From Actinomadura luteofluorescens (GTDB lineage: Bacteria > Actinomycetota > Actinomycetes > Streptosporangiales > Streptosporangiaceae): DNA of 64,000 nucleotides. Every line of letters starts with the position of its first letter. The first letter of the stretch is position 1. The stretch covers positions 992,001 through 1,056,000 of the forward strand of contig NZ_JACCBA010000001.1 of NCBI RefSeq assembly GCF_013409365.1, in the 5' to 3' direction. The translations under genes were made by a program, and so were the position numbers. Below the pieces are notes generated by a model. It was not told the DNA's origin, ran no database searches, and saw only the letters and a program-made list of their open reading frames with translations. Below are positions 8,825 to 16,935 of this stretch, in pieces.

Positions 8825-9031
8825 GTGGCAAGAAGATCCGTCTTCGACGACATGATAAGGCGCTCAGAAAAGGCCGGAAACCGGCACGCCAAGGCCGTGC
8901 GGAAGAGTCTCGGTGTGAAGAAAAAGAAGAAGAGCGCGAAGAAGCGCGCCAAGCGGAACGAGCAGGATATCCGCGAGCTCGCCGGTCAGATCAGCGTGCT
9001 CAGCCAGCAGATCGCCGACATGAAGAAGTAG
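8825..9031 (+). CDS. Small basic coiled-coil protein
   Basis: A 68-residue protein starting at GTG 8825, chosen because GAAAGGTGG lies about 7 nt upstream; the longer open reading to 8720 has no such site. The N-terminal part (VARRSVFDDMIRRSEKAGNR) is followed by a very basic run with five consecutive lysines and KKRAKR, then a C-terminal heptad helix RELAGQISVLSQQIADM. This helix and the basic run match the C-terminus of the DUF11 protein at 4954-6666. It lies 54 bp ahead of the ABC1 kinase on the same strand, so the two are probably co-transcribed. No known family was recognised. The shared tail suggests both proteins dock on one partner or on each other (inference). Confidence 0.75.
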   Translation: MARRSVFDDMIRRSEKAGNRHAKAVRKSLGVKKKKKSAKKRAKRNEQDIRELAGQISVLSQQIADMKK

Positions 9032-9085
9032 CCGGAGCCGAACACTGTGCCGTCGACCGATCACACCGGCGGGTAGGGAGAACGC

Positions 9086-10618
9086 GTGCCCGCAGGCAGG
9101 GCCAGCCGCACCATCAAGATCGCTTCTCGGGCGGCGGCCCAGGAGGCGACCCGCGGCCTCCAGGCGCGGCTGGCCCGGTCGCAGGACTCCGCCGACGGTC
9201 TGCGCAGGCAGGAGCGGGCGAGGGCGCTGCGGGCGATGCTGGAGGACCTCGGCCCGATCTACATCAAGCTCGGGCAGATACTGGCGACCCGGCCGGACAT
9301 CATGCCCCAGTACCTGATGGACGAGTTCGCCAACCTCAACGATCAGGCGCGCATCGAACCCTTCCCGGTCTTCGAACCCGTCATCGAAGCCGAACTGGGC
9401 GGGCACTGGCGCTCCTGCTTCCAGGAGATCAACACCGAGCGGCCGCTGGGCGCCGCCTCCGTCGCCCAGGTCTACCGCGCCGTCTGGACCGACGGCCGTC
9501 CCTGCGTGCTGAAAGTGCAGCGCCCCGGAACCTCCGCGGCCATGCTGGGCGACATGGCCGTATTGCGCAGGATCGCCGGCCTCCTGCACCGGGCGGCCCC
9601 GCACATGTGCGAGGTCATCGACGTCAAGTCGATGATGGAAGTGGTGTTCACCGCCATGGAGGCCGAGGTGGACTTCACACGCGAGGCCCGCAACATGAAG
9701 GACGCGCGCAAGGCCGCGCGGCACTTCAAGCAGGTCAAGGTCCCCAAGGTCATCGAGGCGACGCCGCGCGTGCTGGTCCAGACCTTCGTCGACGGCACGC
9801 CGATCAACCGGGTGAAGGACGACCAGCTGTCGGACAGGCAGCGCAAGAAGATCGCTTACCAGCTGATGGGATTCATGTTCCGCGGCTACTTCGTCGACCG
9901 CGCCTTCCACGCCGACCCTCACCCGGGGAACATCCTCATCGACCAGGACGGGAAGGCGCACGTGATCGACTGGGGGATGTACGGAAAGATCGACAGAAAC
10001 GCGAGCCTGACCCTGCTCAAGGGCCTGGTCGGGATGGCGCGCGGCGACGGGGCGGCCCTGGCGAGAGACTGGATCAAACTGGGCTCGCTCACGCCCTGGA
10101 GCAACAGCACCCGTTTCGCCAACGACGTGTCGAACACCATTCCCTACTGGGCGAACGCCACCCTGGAGGAGTTGAACCTCGGGGTCGCCCTGATGTCGCT
10201 CGCCCGCTACTCCACCGAACGCGGAATCCAGGTCAGCCCGCTCGTCTCTCTGATCGGCAAGTCGATGGGGAACATCGAAGGATCAGTGCGGTCCATCTAC
10301 CCCAAACTGAAGTTCGACAAAGCGTTGGGCAAGGTGATGGAGGACATCGCCCGCGAGCTGCTGGCGGACAGCCTCGGCCCGGAGAACGGGATGCAGATGC
10401 TCCTGGATTCGATCTACTCGTTCAACAACTCGTCCTCCCAGATGCAGTCCGTCCTCGGCGACATGACGACCGGCCAGCTCGGCATCAACGTCCGGACCAA
10501 CCAGGCCGACCCTCTCGGCCCGAGACGGGGGCACCGCCTGAAGCACCATGTCTCCCTCGGTTCCACCGCCGCCGCGACCGCGGCCGAGACGGTGGTCCGG
10601 CGGACACTCGGTGGTTGA
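9086..10618 (+). CDS. ABC1/UbiB (AarF)-type atypical kinase
   Basis: A 510-residue member of the ABC1/ADCK/UbiB atypical kinase family, whose known members support biosynthesis or distribution of prenylated quinones and other isoprenoid lipids. Visible motifs: KxGQ (K61-Q64 in IKLGQILATRPD), the Ala-rich nucleotide loop GAASVAQVYRA (122-132), the ATP-binding Lys K143 in VLKVQRPG, the catalytic HADPHPGN (275-282) and the metal-binding DWG (295-297). All family hallmarks are intact. The C-terminal about 200 residues carry amphipathic helices, with no clear membrane anchor at the end. The GTG start has GGGAG upstream. Its pairing with a terpene cyclase-like gene suggests a shared isoprenoid substrate (inference). 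Confidence 0.9.
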   Translation: MPAGRASRTIKIASRAAAQEATRGLQARLARSQDSADGLRRQERARALRAMLEDLGPIYIKLGQILATRPDIMPQYLMDEFANLNDQARIEPFPVFEPVIEAELGGHWRSCFQEINTERPLGAASVAQVYRAVWTDGRPCVLKVQRPGTSAAMLGDMAVLRRIAGLLHRAAPHMCEVIDVKSMMEVVFTAMEAEVDFTREARNMKDARKAARHFKQVKVPKVIEATPRVLVQTFVDGTPINRVKDDQLSDRQRKKIAYQLMGFMFRGYFVDRAFHADPHPGNILIDQDGKAHVIDWGMYGKIDRNASLTLLKGLVGMARGDGAALARDWIKLGSLTPWSNSTRFANDVSNTIPYWANATLEELNLGVALMSLARYSTERGIQVSPLVSLIGKSMGNIEGSVRSIYPKLKFDKALGKVMEDIARELLADSLGPENGMQMLLDSIYSFNNSSSQMQSVLGDMTTGQLGINVRTNQADPLGPRRGHRLKHHVSLGSTAAATAAETVVRRTLGG

Positions 10619-10665
10619 CCGCTCCGCGCCCCCGCGCCGCCCGACCGGAAGGAAGATCCCGCGAC

Positions 10666-11139
10666 ATGCCACCGACGAACCCGCCGACCGGTTCGGCGAG
10701 CAGGCTCCAATGGCTGGTCGACCGGGCGGCGATCAGCGATCTGCTCATCGACGTCGCCCGCGCGCTCGACGACCGGGACTGGCAGGGCTACGCGGCCGAC
10801 TTCACCGAGGACGGCGTGCTCACCGTCTCACCGCTCATCGCCCAGACCATCACCCACCGCGGACGCGAGGGCATGGCCGAGTTCGTCGCCGGCAACCTCG
10901 GCCGATACGCAGGCACCCACCACCTCAGTACCAACCACGAGATCACACTGGACGGTGACACGGCCGAAGCGCGGTCCTGCTTCTTCGCCGCGCACCTGAT
11001 CGACGCGAACGACCCGCGACGACACGCCGACGGAGCCGGATGGCACCATTGGAAGCTCCGCCGCACCCCCGAAGGCTGGCGCTGCTCTCACCTCACCCTG
11101 GAGATCCGCTACTTCTCCGGCGAAGTCCTCCTGTCCTAG
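10666..11139 (+). CDS. SnoaL-like / NTF2-fold protein
   Basis: A 157-residue cone-shaped NTF2-fold protein. The opening ISDLLIDVARALDDRDWQ and DFTEDGVLTV are typical of SnoaL-like polyketide cyclases and of related dehydratases and isomerases (scytalone dehydratase-like group). The interior His/Asp pattern THHLSTNHEITLDGD could line the pocket. It starts at ATG 10666, with GGAAGGAA upstream, 47 bp after the kinase gene, so it is probably in the same transcript. Substrate unknown; it could cyclise or hydrate a product of this locus or of the type II PKS. Confidence 0.82.
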   Translation: MPPTNPPTGSASRLQWLVDRAAISDLLIDVARALDDRDWQGYAADFTEDGVLTVSPLIAQTITHRGREGMAEFVAGNLGRYAGTHHLSTNHEITLDGDTAEARSCFFAAHLIDANDPRRHADGAGWHHWKLRRTPEGWRCSHLTLEIRYFSGEVLLS

Positions 11140-11387
11140 CCGGAGTCCTGCCTCCGGGCCTCTTCTGGGTGGGCAATCGTCGATCGCTGGGCGCAGGATG
11201 TTCGATCCGCGAGGACGGGTGCCGTCCACCCTCCGCGTCAGAGGACGGCCCGGCGTCCGTCAAGTCCGACGCCGCCCCGGATACCCCAACAAGATCCTTC
11301 TCAACACGCGCTTCAATGACGTCGACGAACGACCGCCTTGCGAGTCTTCGGCAGCGCTCGGGGCCTGACGCCTGGAGGATTGCTGTC

Positions 11388-11861
11388 ATGGAACCTGTCG
11401 CTGGGTGTCTCGCGTGCGATCTTCTTGTCGGGGTTCGGCCTCTTCCCGGAGGTCGTCTGGCGGAGTCGTCGGGTTGGGTCGTCGAGCACTCGGTGGGGCC
11501 GCTCGGCCTGGGGACGCTGGTGGTCAAGCCGGTGCGGCACGTCGTCCATGTCGCCGAGTTGAGCGTGGTCGAGAGTGCGGCTCTGGGTCCGTTGCTGCAG
11601 CGAGTGGCCGCAGCGGTGACGAAGGTCGTCCAGCCGGAGCAGGTCTACGTATGCCTCTGGTCCCATGCGAATGCCGCGCCGGGCCACCTGCATTTCGTGG
11701 TCCAGCCCGCGACGAAGGCCGACATGGCCCGGTTCGACGCGTTCGGCCCAGCACTGCAGATGGCGATGTTCCGTGAAGGGGCAGTGCCAGACGAGACCGA
11801 GGTGGAAGCGTTGTGTGAGCGACTCGGAGCGGCCTTGTCCCTCTCGCCCCATGGAGCGTGA
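11388..11861 (+). CDS. HIT-like protein with incomplete histidine triad
   Basis: A 157-residue histidine-triad (HIT) superfamily protein. HIT proteins are nucleotide hydrolases and transferases (for example Ap4A-type substrates). A CLAC zinc-type motif (7-10) and the family pattern WVVEHSVGPLGLGTLVVKP...HVVHVAEL are followed by GHLHFVVQP (99-107). Classical HIT enzymes need His-x-His-x-His; here H100 and H102 are present but the third, nucleophilic position is Val104. GGAGG lies 9 nt before ATG 11388. The gene stands alone between the preceding operon and the molybdopterin oxidoreductase. Hydrolase activity is uncertain because of the altered triad. Confidence 0.72.
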   Translation: MEPVAGCLACDLLVGVRPLPGGRLAESSGWVVEHSVGPLGLGTLVVKPVRHVVHVAELSVVESAALGPLLQRVAAAVTKVVQPEQVYVCLWSHANAAPGHLHFVVQPATKADMARFDAFGPALQMAMFREGAVPDETEVEALCERLGAALSLSPHGA

Positions 11862-12027
11862 GACGTCGGCAAGGGCACGGTGCCCTGAACACCGTCTCAC
11901 CCTCATGAGGAGGCTGAGGTGACGGTGGCGGGGGGCGTCGCGTGGTGGGGGTCGCATCGGGCTCGTCGTGTTGGGGAAGGTAGGCCCAGAGGACGGGGTT
12001 CGTTCGGCCTGACGAGAGGGGGCTGTG

Positions 12028-12627
12028 ATGGGGATCGTTTCGCCTGGGTTCCACGGGCGGCGGCGCGAGTCCGCGGTCCAGTTGCCGCCTGGGCAGTACC
12101 TGACCGAGGACTTTCCCGTGCTGTCGGCCGGTCCGACCCCGCGGATCCCAGAGGAGGAGTGGGAGCTCACGGTGGCCACGGAGACCGGGGGCCAGTACCG
12201 GTGGACGTGGCGGGAGCTGCTGGACCTGCCGTTCGAGACGCCGCGCGTGGACATCCACTGCGTCACCAAGTGGTCCAAGCTGGGCACGGACTGGCAGGGG
12301 GTGTCGCTGGACGTCCTGCTGGAAGACGTGGAGACCGCGGCCGATTTCGCGCTCGTCTCCTCGTACGGCGGGTACACCACCAACCTGCCGCTTGAGGATC
12401 TGCTCGACGGCCAGGCATGGATCGTCTACCGCTATGACGGGGAGGAGCTGGCACCGGAGCACGGGGGCCCGGTGCGGCTTCTGGTACCGCATCTTTACTT
12501 CTGGAAGTCGGCGAAATGGTTGCGTGGCATCGACCTGCTGACCGAGAACGAGCCGGGCTTCTGGGAGACCGCCGGATATCACGACTACGGGGACCCATGG
12601 CGAGAGCAGCGGTACCAGGGCGACTGA
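12028..12627 (+). CDS. Sulfite oxidase-like molybdopterin oxidoreductase (MsrP-like)
   Basis: A 199-residue protein of the SUOX/MsrP (YedY) catalytic-domain type. The Mo-coordinating Cys is expected in DIHCVTKWSKLGTDW, followed by the conserved GV and the Tyr-rich pocket. No twin-arginine or other export signal is seen, so it should be cytoplasmic, unlike MsrP of proteobacteria. It overlaps the next gene, an FAD/NAD(P) reductase, by 31 bp, implying that the reductase supplies electrons in place of a membrane haem partner (inference). The start is ATG 12028 after AGAGGGGG; GTG 12025 is an alternative. A zinc-ribbon protein follows. Confidence 0.88.
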   Translation: MGIVSPGFHGRRRESAVQLPPGQYLTEDFPVLSAGPTPRIPEEEWELTVATETGGQYRWTWRELLDLPFETPRVDIHCVTKWSKLGTDWQGVSLDVLLEDVETAADFALVSSYGGYTTNLPLEDLLDGQAWIVYRYDGEELAPEHGGPVRLLVPHLYFWKSAKWLRGIDLLTENEPGFWETAGYHDYGDPWREQRYQGD

Positions 12628-13307
12628 CGTGGCGCGTCGCGCGGCTGGCTGAGACGCGTCGGGAGACGGATACGGCCCGCACGCTCGTCTTCGATGTGCC
12701 GGGGTGGCCGGGCCATCTGGCCGGTCAGCATGTCGACGTGCGGCTGACCGCGGCAGATGGCTATACCGCGCAGCGCAGCTACTCGCTCTCCGCGCCTGAC
12801 CGGGTCGAGCTCACCGTGCAGCGGATAGCGGACGGTGAAGTCTCCCCGTATCTCACCGATGTGCTCGGCATCGGCGACCCCGTCGAGCTCCGGGGTCCGG
12901 TGGGCGGCTGGTTCGTGTGGCGGCCCGATGCGGGACGGGACGTCCTGCTGATCGCGGGCGGTTCCGGCGTCGCGCCGCTGATGGCCATGGTCCGTGCTCG
13001 CCGCCTGGCCGGCAGTGGCGCGCGGTTCCGGCTGGTGTACTCCACGCGCACGCCCGGGGACGTGTTCTACGCCGACGAGCTTCGGCGTCCCGAGCCCGGC
13101 CTGGATGTCGCGCATGTCTACACCCGGGTGGCGCCCGAGGGCTGGCCCCGCCCGCCCGGCCGGCTGACGGCGGCCGATCTCGGGGACGGGCCGCCCGACC
13201 GTGACTGCTTCGTCTGCGGGCCGACGGGGTTCGTGGAGTCGGCGGCCGACCTGCTGCTCGCCCGCGGTCACGACCCGCGCCGGATCAGGACCGAACGGTT
13301 CGGCTGA
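12597..13307 (+). CDS. Ferredoxin-NADP reductase-type FAD/NAD(P) oxidoreductase
   Basis: A 236-residue flavin reductase of the FNR family. FAD binding is shown by RSYSLSAP, the NAD(P) domain by GGSGVAPLMAM, and the C-terminal CGP in VCGPTGFVE is the usual nicotinamide-site Cys. No [2Fe-2S] domain is attached. ATG 12597 lies inside the preceding molybdopterin oxidoreductase gene, so the two are translationally linked, and it probably reduces that enzyme or a small carrier. An upstream in-frame extension to 12516 overlaps the neighbour more deeply and was not used. Confidence 0.9.
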   Translation: MARAAVPGRLTWRVARLAETRRETDTARTLVFDVPGWPGHLAGQHVDVRLTAADGYTAQRSYSLSAPDRVELTVQRIADGEVSPYLTDVLGIGDPVELRGPVGGWFVWRPDAGRDVLLIAGGSGVAPLMAMVRARRLAGSGARFRLVYSTRTPGDVFYADELRRPEPGLDVAHVYTRVAPEGWPRPPGRLTAADLGDGPPDRDCFVCGPTGFVESAADLLLARGHDPRRIRTERFG

Positions 13308-13353
13308 ACGGAGGCTGAGCGAGATGAACGTGCCCCGCCGGGAGGACACCTCG

Positions 13354-13635
13354 ATGGACCATGTGGACGGCAACGCCTTGGCCGGTCCCCTGAGCGAGCT
13401 GTTCGCCGTGGACATCACGGCGGCAACCGGCCGCTGCGTCAACTGCGGCCTCACCGGCCCGATCGCCGAGCTGCGGGTGTACGACCGGGCGCCCGGCCTG
13501 GTCGCCCGCTGTCCCGGATGCGGCCACGTCCTCCTGCGGTACGTCCGGACGCCGGACTCCGCCTGGATCGACCTGACCGGGACCGTCTCGCTGCGTGTCC
13601 GGCTACCGGACGCGGACGAGGAGGAGCGCGGATGA
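13354..13635 (+). CDS. Small zinc-ribbon protein (DUF6510-like)
   Basis: A protein of about 93 residues with two Cys pairs (CVNCG and CPGCG) forming a probable zinc ribbon, and the lead [17 protein letters not shown] typical of the family that accompanies sulfite-oxidase-like/reductase pairs in actinobacteria. The DUF6510 assignment is from memory of the pattern and was not searched. Start ATG 13354 has GGAGG 9 nt upstream; ATG 13324 (103 residues) also has a GGAGG. It follows the reductase by tens of bases and is probably in the same transcript. Function unknown. Confidence 0.75.
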   Translation: MDHVDGNALAGPLSELFAVDITAATGRCVNCGLTGPIAELRVYDRAPGLVARCPGCGHVLLRYVRTPDSAWIDLTGTVSLRVRLPDADEEERG

Positions 13636-13645
13636 GCGTCCAGCG

Positions 13646-15541
13646 GTGACGGACCGCGGAGCAGGCCCGCCCTCCGGATCGTTCGCCGACCGGACCGCGT
13701 GGGCACGCAACCTGCGCACCCCGCTGCGGGAGTTCCTGTACACCGAGACGGGCGGCGCCGTAGTCCTGCTGGCCTCGACGATCGCCGCACTGGTGTGGGC
13801 GAACGCGGACGCGTCCTCCTATGACCGGGTATGGGGGACGCAACTGTCGATCCGGTTCGGTGGCGCCGGCCTCTCGCAGGATCTGCGGGGGTGGGTCAAC
13901 AACGGCCTGATGACGGTGTTCTTCTTCGTGGTCGGTCTCGAAGCGCGCCGCGAGTTCGACATGGGAGAGCTCCGCGACCGGCGGCGGTTCGCGCTGCCGC
14001 TGGCAGCCGGTGTCGGCGGGATGGCCGTGCCGGTGGCGATCTACCTCGCCTTCAACGCCGGCGGCCCGGCCGCCCACGGCTGGGGCATCGCGATGTCGAC
14101 CGACACCGCGTTCGCGCTGGGCGTGCTCGCGCTGGTCGGACGGGGCCTGCCCGCACGGCTGCGCACGTACCTGCTCACGGCCACCGTCGTCGACGACGTC
14201 ATAGCGCTCGCGGTGATCGCGATCGTCTACAGCGGCGACATCGCGCTGCCACCGCTGCTGCTGGCGATCGGCATCCTCGCGGTGACCGTGCTGGTGCGCG
14301 CCCTCGGGGTGCGGCAGATCCCGGTGTACGTCGTGCTGGGCGTCGCCGCGTGGGCGGCGGTCCAGTCCTCCGGGGTGGAGCCGGTGGTCGTCGGCCTCGT
14401 GATGGGACTGCTGACGTACGCCCACCCGGCGGCGCGCGACGACCTGGAACGCGCCACCGAGGTGTTCAGGCTGTTCCGGGAACAGCCCACCCCGGAGTTC
14501 GCCCGGTCGGCGCGGACCGGGGTGGCGGCGGCGATCTCCCCGAACGAGCGGCTCCAACTGCTGATCCACCCGTGGACGAGCTACGCGGTCGTGCCGCTGT
14601 TCGCGCTGGCGAACGCGGGCGTCACGATCACCGCCGGGTTCCTGGGCCGCGCCTTCACCTCGACGGTGACGCTCGGCATCGTGATCGGCTACGTGGTGGG
14701 AAAGCCGCTCGGGATCCTCGGGTCCTCCTGGCTGGTGACCCGGGTGAGCCGGGGCCGGTTGCGTCCGCCGGTCGGCTGGGCCGCGGTCGGTGCCGGCGGC
14801 ACGATCGCCGGCATCGGCTTCACGGTGGCCCTGCTGATCGCGACGCTCTCCTTCACCGGTGGGAGGCTGGAGGAGGCCAAGATCGGCATCCTGTCGGCGG
14901 CGCTGTGCGCCACGGTCGTGACCTGGGTCGTCGTCCGCGCGACCGCGCTGCTGCCACCGCGCAGGCGGCTGCGCGCGCTGCTCGGGACGGCGGAGAGCAT
15001 CATCGACCTGGCCGCGCCGGTCGAGCCCGGTCGCGACCATGTCCGCGGTCCCGCGAAGGCGCCGGTCACCGTGGTGGAGTACGGCGACTTCGAGTGCCCG
15101 TACTGCGGGCGGGCGGAGCCGGTCGTCCGGGAACTGCTCGCCGACCACGGGGACGTCCGGTACGTGTGGCGCCACCTGCCGCTCAACGACATCCATCCCC
15201 GGGCCCAGCTCGCGGCCGAGGCCGCGGAGGCGGCCGCCGCGCAGGGCCGGTTCTGGGAGATGCACGACCTGCTGCTCGACCGTCAGGAGGCGCTGAGCCC
15301 CCGGGACCTGGTCCGCTACGCCGGCGACATCGGCCTCGACGTCGACCGTTTCCGTGCCGACCTGCGCCGGCACGCCGGTGCCGGACGGATCGCCGAGGAT
15401 GTCGACTCGGCCGACCTGAGCGGCGTCTCCGGTACCCCGACCTTCTTCGTCAACGGACGGCGCCACGTCGGCGCCTACGACATCGCCACCCTCTCCGCGG
15501 CGGTCCGGGGCGCCCGCAAACGTGCGGCGATCGGCTCCTGA
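13646..15541 (+). CDS. nhaA: NhaA Na+/H+ antiporter fused to DsbA-like thioredoxin domain
   Basis: A 631-residue fusion. Residues about 1-430 are an NhaA-type antiporter with about 12 hydrophobic segments, the conserved [12 protein letters not shown] carrying the two transport aspartates, and the family stretch [13 protein letters not shown]. After a short basic linker, residues about 455-631 form a DsbA/thioredoxin-like domain with [16 protein letters not shown] (CPYC redox motif) and the cis-Pro loop [13 protein letters not shown]. NhaA-thioredoxin fusions are known in actinobacteria, but the function of the fused part is not. GTG 13646 was taken as start because it follows the preceding stop; GTG 13595 would overlap that gene. 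Neither has a strong ribosome site. Confidence 0.9.
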   Translation: MTDRGAGPPSGSFADRTAWARNLRTPLREFLYTETGGAVVLLASTIAALVWANADASSYDRVWGTQLSIRFGGAGLSQDLRGWVNNGLMTVFFFVVGLEARREFDMGELRDRRRFALPLAAGVGGMAVPVAIYLAFNAGGPAAHGWGIAMSTDTAFALGVLALVGRGLPARLRTYLLTATVVDDVIALAVIAIVYSGDIALPPLLLAIGILAVTVLVRALGVRQIPVYVVLGVAAWAAVQSSGVEPVVVGLVMGLLTYAHPAARDDLERATEVFRLFREQPTPEFARSARTGVAAAISPNERLQLLIHPWTSYAVVPLFALANAGVTITAGFLGRAFTSTVTLGIVIGYVVGKPLGILGSSWLVTRVSRGRLRPPVGWAAVGAGGTIAGIGFTVALLIATLSFTGGRLEEAKIGILSAALCATVVTWVVVRATALLPPRRRLRALLGTAESIIDLAAPVEPGRDHVRGPAKAPVTVVEYGDFECPYCGRAEPVVRELLADHGDVRYVWRHLPLNDIHPRAQLAAEAAEAAAAQGRFWEMHDLLLDRQEALSPRDLVRYAGDIGLDVDRFRADLRRHAGAGRIAEDVDSADLSGVSGTPTFFVNGRRHVGAYDIATLSAAVRGARKRAAIGS

Positions 15542-15577
15542 CACGAGGGGCCGCCTACCACGAGCAGACTTACCCCG

Positions 15578-16465
15578 TCAGTCGAGGCTGCTTGCCGAAA
15601 TTGCGGCCGGCAGGTTCGGGCGCCATCCTGCCCATGGAGTCGCGTCCACGTACTCGAAGAACAACTGGGTGAACTCGGGTCGTGCCAGCGTGGCGCCGGG
15701 TTTCATGTCGCCGAGGAAGTGGATGATCGCCGGTCGGTCGCTTTTGCGCTCCGAATAGTGATTCCATCTGCTGGGCAGCGCTTTCCACTGGTTCTGCAAC
15801 ACGACGTTGAAGCCGTACTGGTCGTGCTGGTTCCAGCGATTTCGGATGAGGAGGCGGTGGCGATCGATCTGGCAACGTCGGAGCACGCGTTCGCCGATCT
15901 CTTCGGCTCGCCACCGCGCCAGATCGATCACCATCACGCCGGAGTTGAAGTAGGGCGCGTCGCCGTCGAGGCCGATCTCCTGCCAGTGGCTGATGGCGTC
16001 CTTGATGACCGACACCAGATCACCGGCCGCGGCGACGGGGTTGCCGTCGAGCGGCATGCTCCACAAGGGGAAAAGGTCTTCGAGGACGAGCGTGTCCGAG
16101 TCGATGTAGACGGCGCGGCTCACGGTGTCAGGATAGATCTTCGGCAGGAGGCACCGGAAGTAGTGGGGATCCAGTATCAGCGGGTCGGCCTCTATCCCCC
16201 ATCCCTGATAGCTGGCCGGATCCATCGAAACCCAGCTTACGGCGATCTGATCGGCCAGGCTCTCCAGCTTCTCCTGATCCCGCCTGGAAACACCCTTGTG
16301 CATAATTGTCAGCTCAACTTGGGTGCTCGTGCTCCGGTGGGTCGCCAGCGAATGGACCATGGCGGCGGTGTACGGCAGATAGTTCTCATCGGTCGCCGTG
16401 GCCACCCATATGACTGGATCCTTCGACCGCGTAGAGCTGTTTTCGGCAGAGGCATCACCAGTCAC
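15578..16465 (-). CDS. Glycosyltransferase family 8
   Basis: A 295-residue retaining GT-A glycosyltransferase of family GT8 (LgtC/glycogenin-like). The core starts WVATATDENYLPYTAAMVHSL. The metal-binding DxD is DSD at residues 122-124 in VYIDSDTLVLED, followed by FNSGVMVIDLARWR, and the C-terminal HFLGDMKPG fits the nucleotide-phosphate His/Lys site. No membrane anchor is seen. It is convergent with the antiporter gene and divergent, across an AT-richer gap, from an NAD-dependent epimerase that could supply its sugar nucleotide. The GTG start (MTGDASAEN) has no clear ribosome site. Acceptor unknown. Confidence 0.88.
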   Translation of the reverse strand: MTGDASAENSSTRSKDPVIWVATATDENYLPYTAAMVHSLATHRSTSTQVELTIMHKGVSRRDQEKLESLADQIAVSWVSMDPASYQGWGIEADPLILDPHYFRCLLPKIYPDTVSRAVYIDSDTLVLEDLFPLWSMPLDGNPVAAAGDLVSVIKDAISHWQEIGLDGDAPYFNSGVMVIDLARWRAEEIGERVLRRCQIDRHRLLIRNRWNQHDQYGFNVVLQNQWKALPSRWNHYSERKSDRPAIIHFLGDMKPGATLARPEFTQLFFEYVDATPWAGWRPNLPAAISASSLD

Positions 16466-16935
16466 GGACTCTCCCCGGATCGGCGGACATTACGCCCATC
16501 AATGCGTCCGCATATTACATCACCATGAGTATATTTGTCCAGCAAAGGTTCGGCGACCGCCGTGCCCGCCGTGCCGCCCCGAGACCATGACGCTGAAGCC
16601 ATATAAGGCATATGCGGCACCCACAGTTGCGGATGTCCGTAATTCAGTCGCCATTACGTGACCTGGGAACACATGGTATATCATCGCGGCGACCAATGGA
16701 GACTCCCAAGGGACCGGCTGCGAGGCCGTGTCGCCGCACCGTTGATAGTATCGACCTTTTTCACGCCCCCTCCCCCAATGGTTTCTGCTCGGTTGCGGCG
16801 GAGCCGACGGCCTTTCTCATGCCGGCACGGACCTCCATTCAATGATGCGTGACCTCAAGCGACTGGCTCCTGGTTGGAGCATCGCTTCGGTAGCCAGAGT
16901 TTCTGTGCAGCCTCGATGTTGCGAGAGGAAGCAGA
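16466..16935. other. AT-richer intergenic region between GT8 and epimerase genes
   Basis: A 470-bp divergent gap with lower GC than the flanks. It must hold both promoters and contains the 24-codon RiPP-leader-like ORF listed at 16587-16661. No transposase, integrase or att-like repeat was recognised, although the base composition would fit acquired DNA. Confidence 0.45.
16587..16661 (+). CDS. Putative micro-ORF resembling a lasso-type RiPP leader
   Basis: A 24-codon ORF whose peptide begins MTLKPYKA and ends YAAPTVADVRNSVAIT. The spacing Y-x-x-P-x-(L/V) with a terminal Thr is that of lasso-peptide leader sequences, where Tyr and Pro bind the recognition element and Thr precedes the cleavage site. 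The usual Gly in between is Arg here, the ORF stops right after the Thr so no core follows, there is no obvious ribosome site, and no lasso B or C enzyme is in the window. It may be a broken precursor or a chance match. Confidence 0.25.
   Translation: MTLKPYKAYAAPTVADVRNSVAIT

Noticed and set aside
8695..11139. An 814-codon open frame spanning the small coil and kinase genes on the plus strand
   Set aside because: Only its last 157 codons (from 10666) encode a recognisable protein; the rest is a shadow of the kinase gene, which has clear motifs in another frame.
13451..15544. A 697-codon minus-strand frame opposite NhaA
   Set aside because: Low-complexity Arg/Gly/His-rich antisense reading of the antiporter gene.
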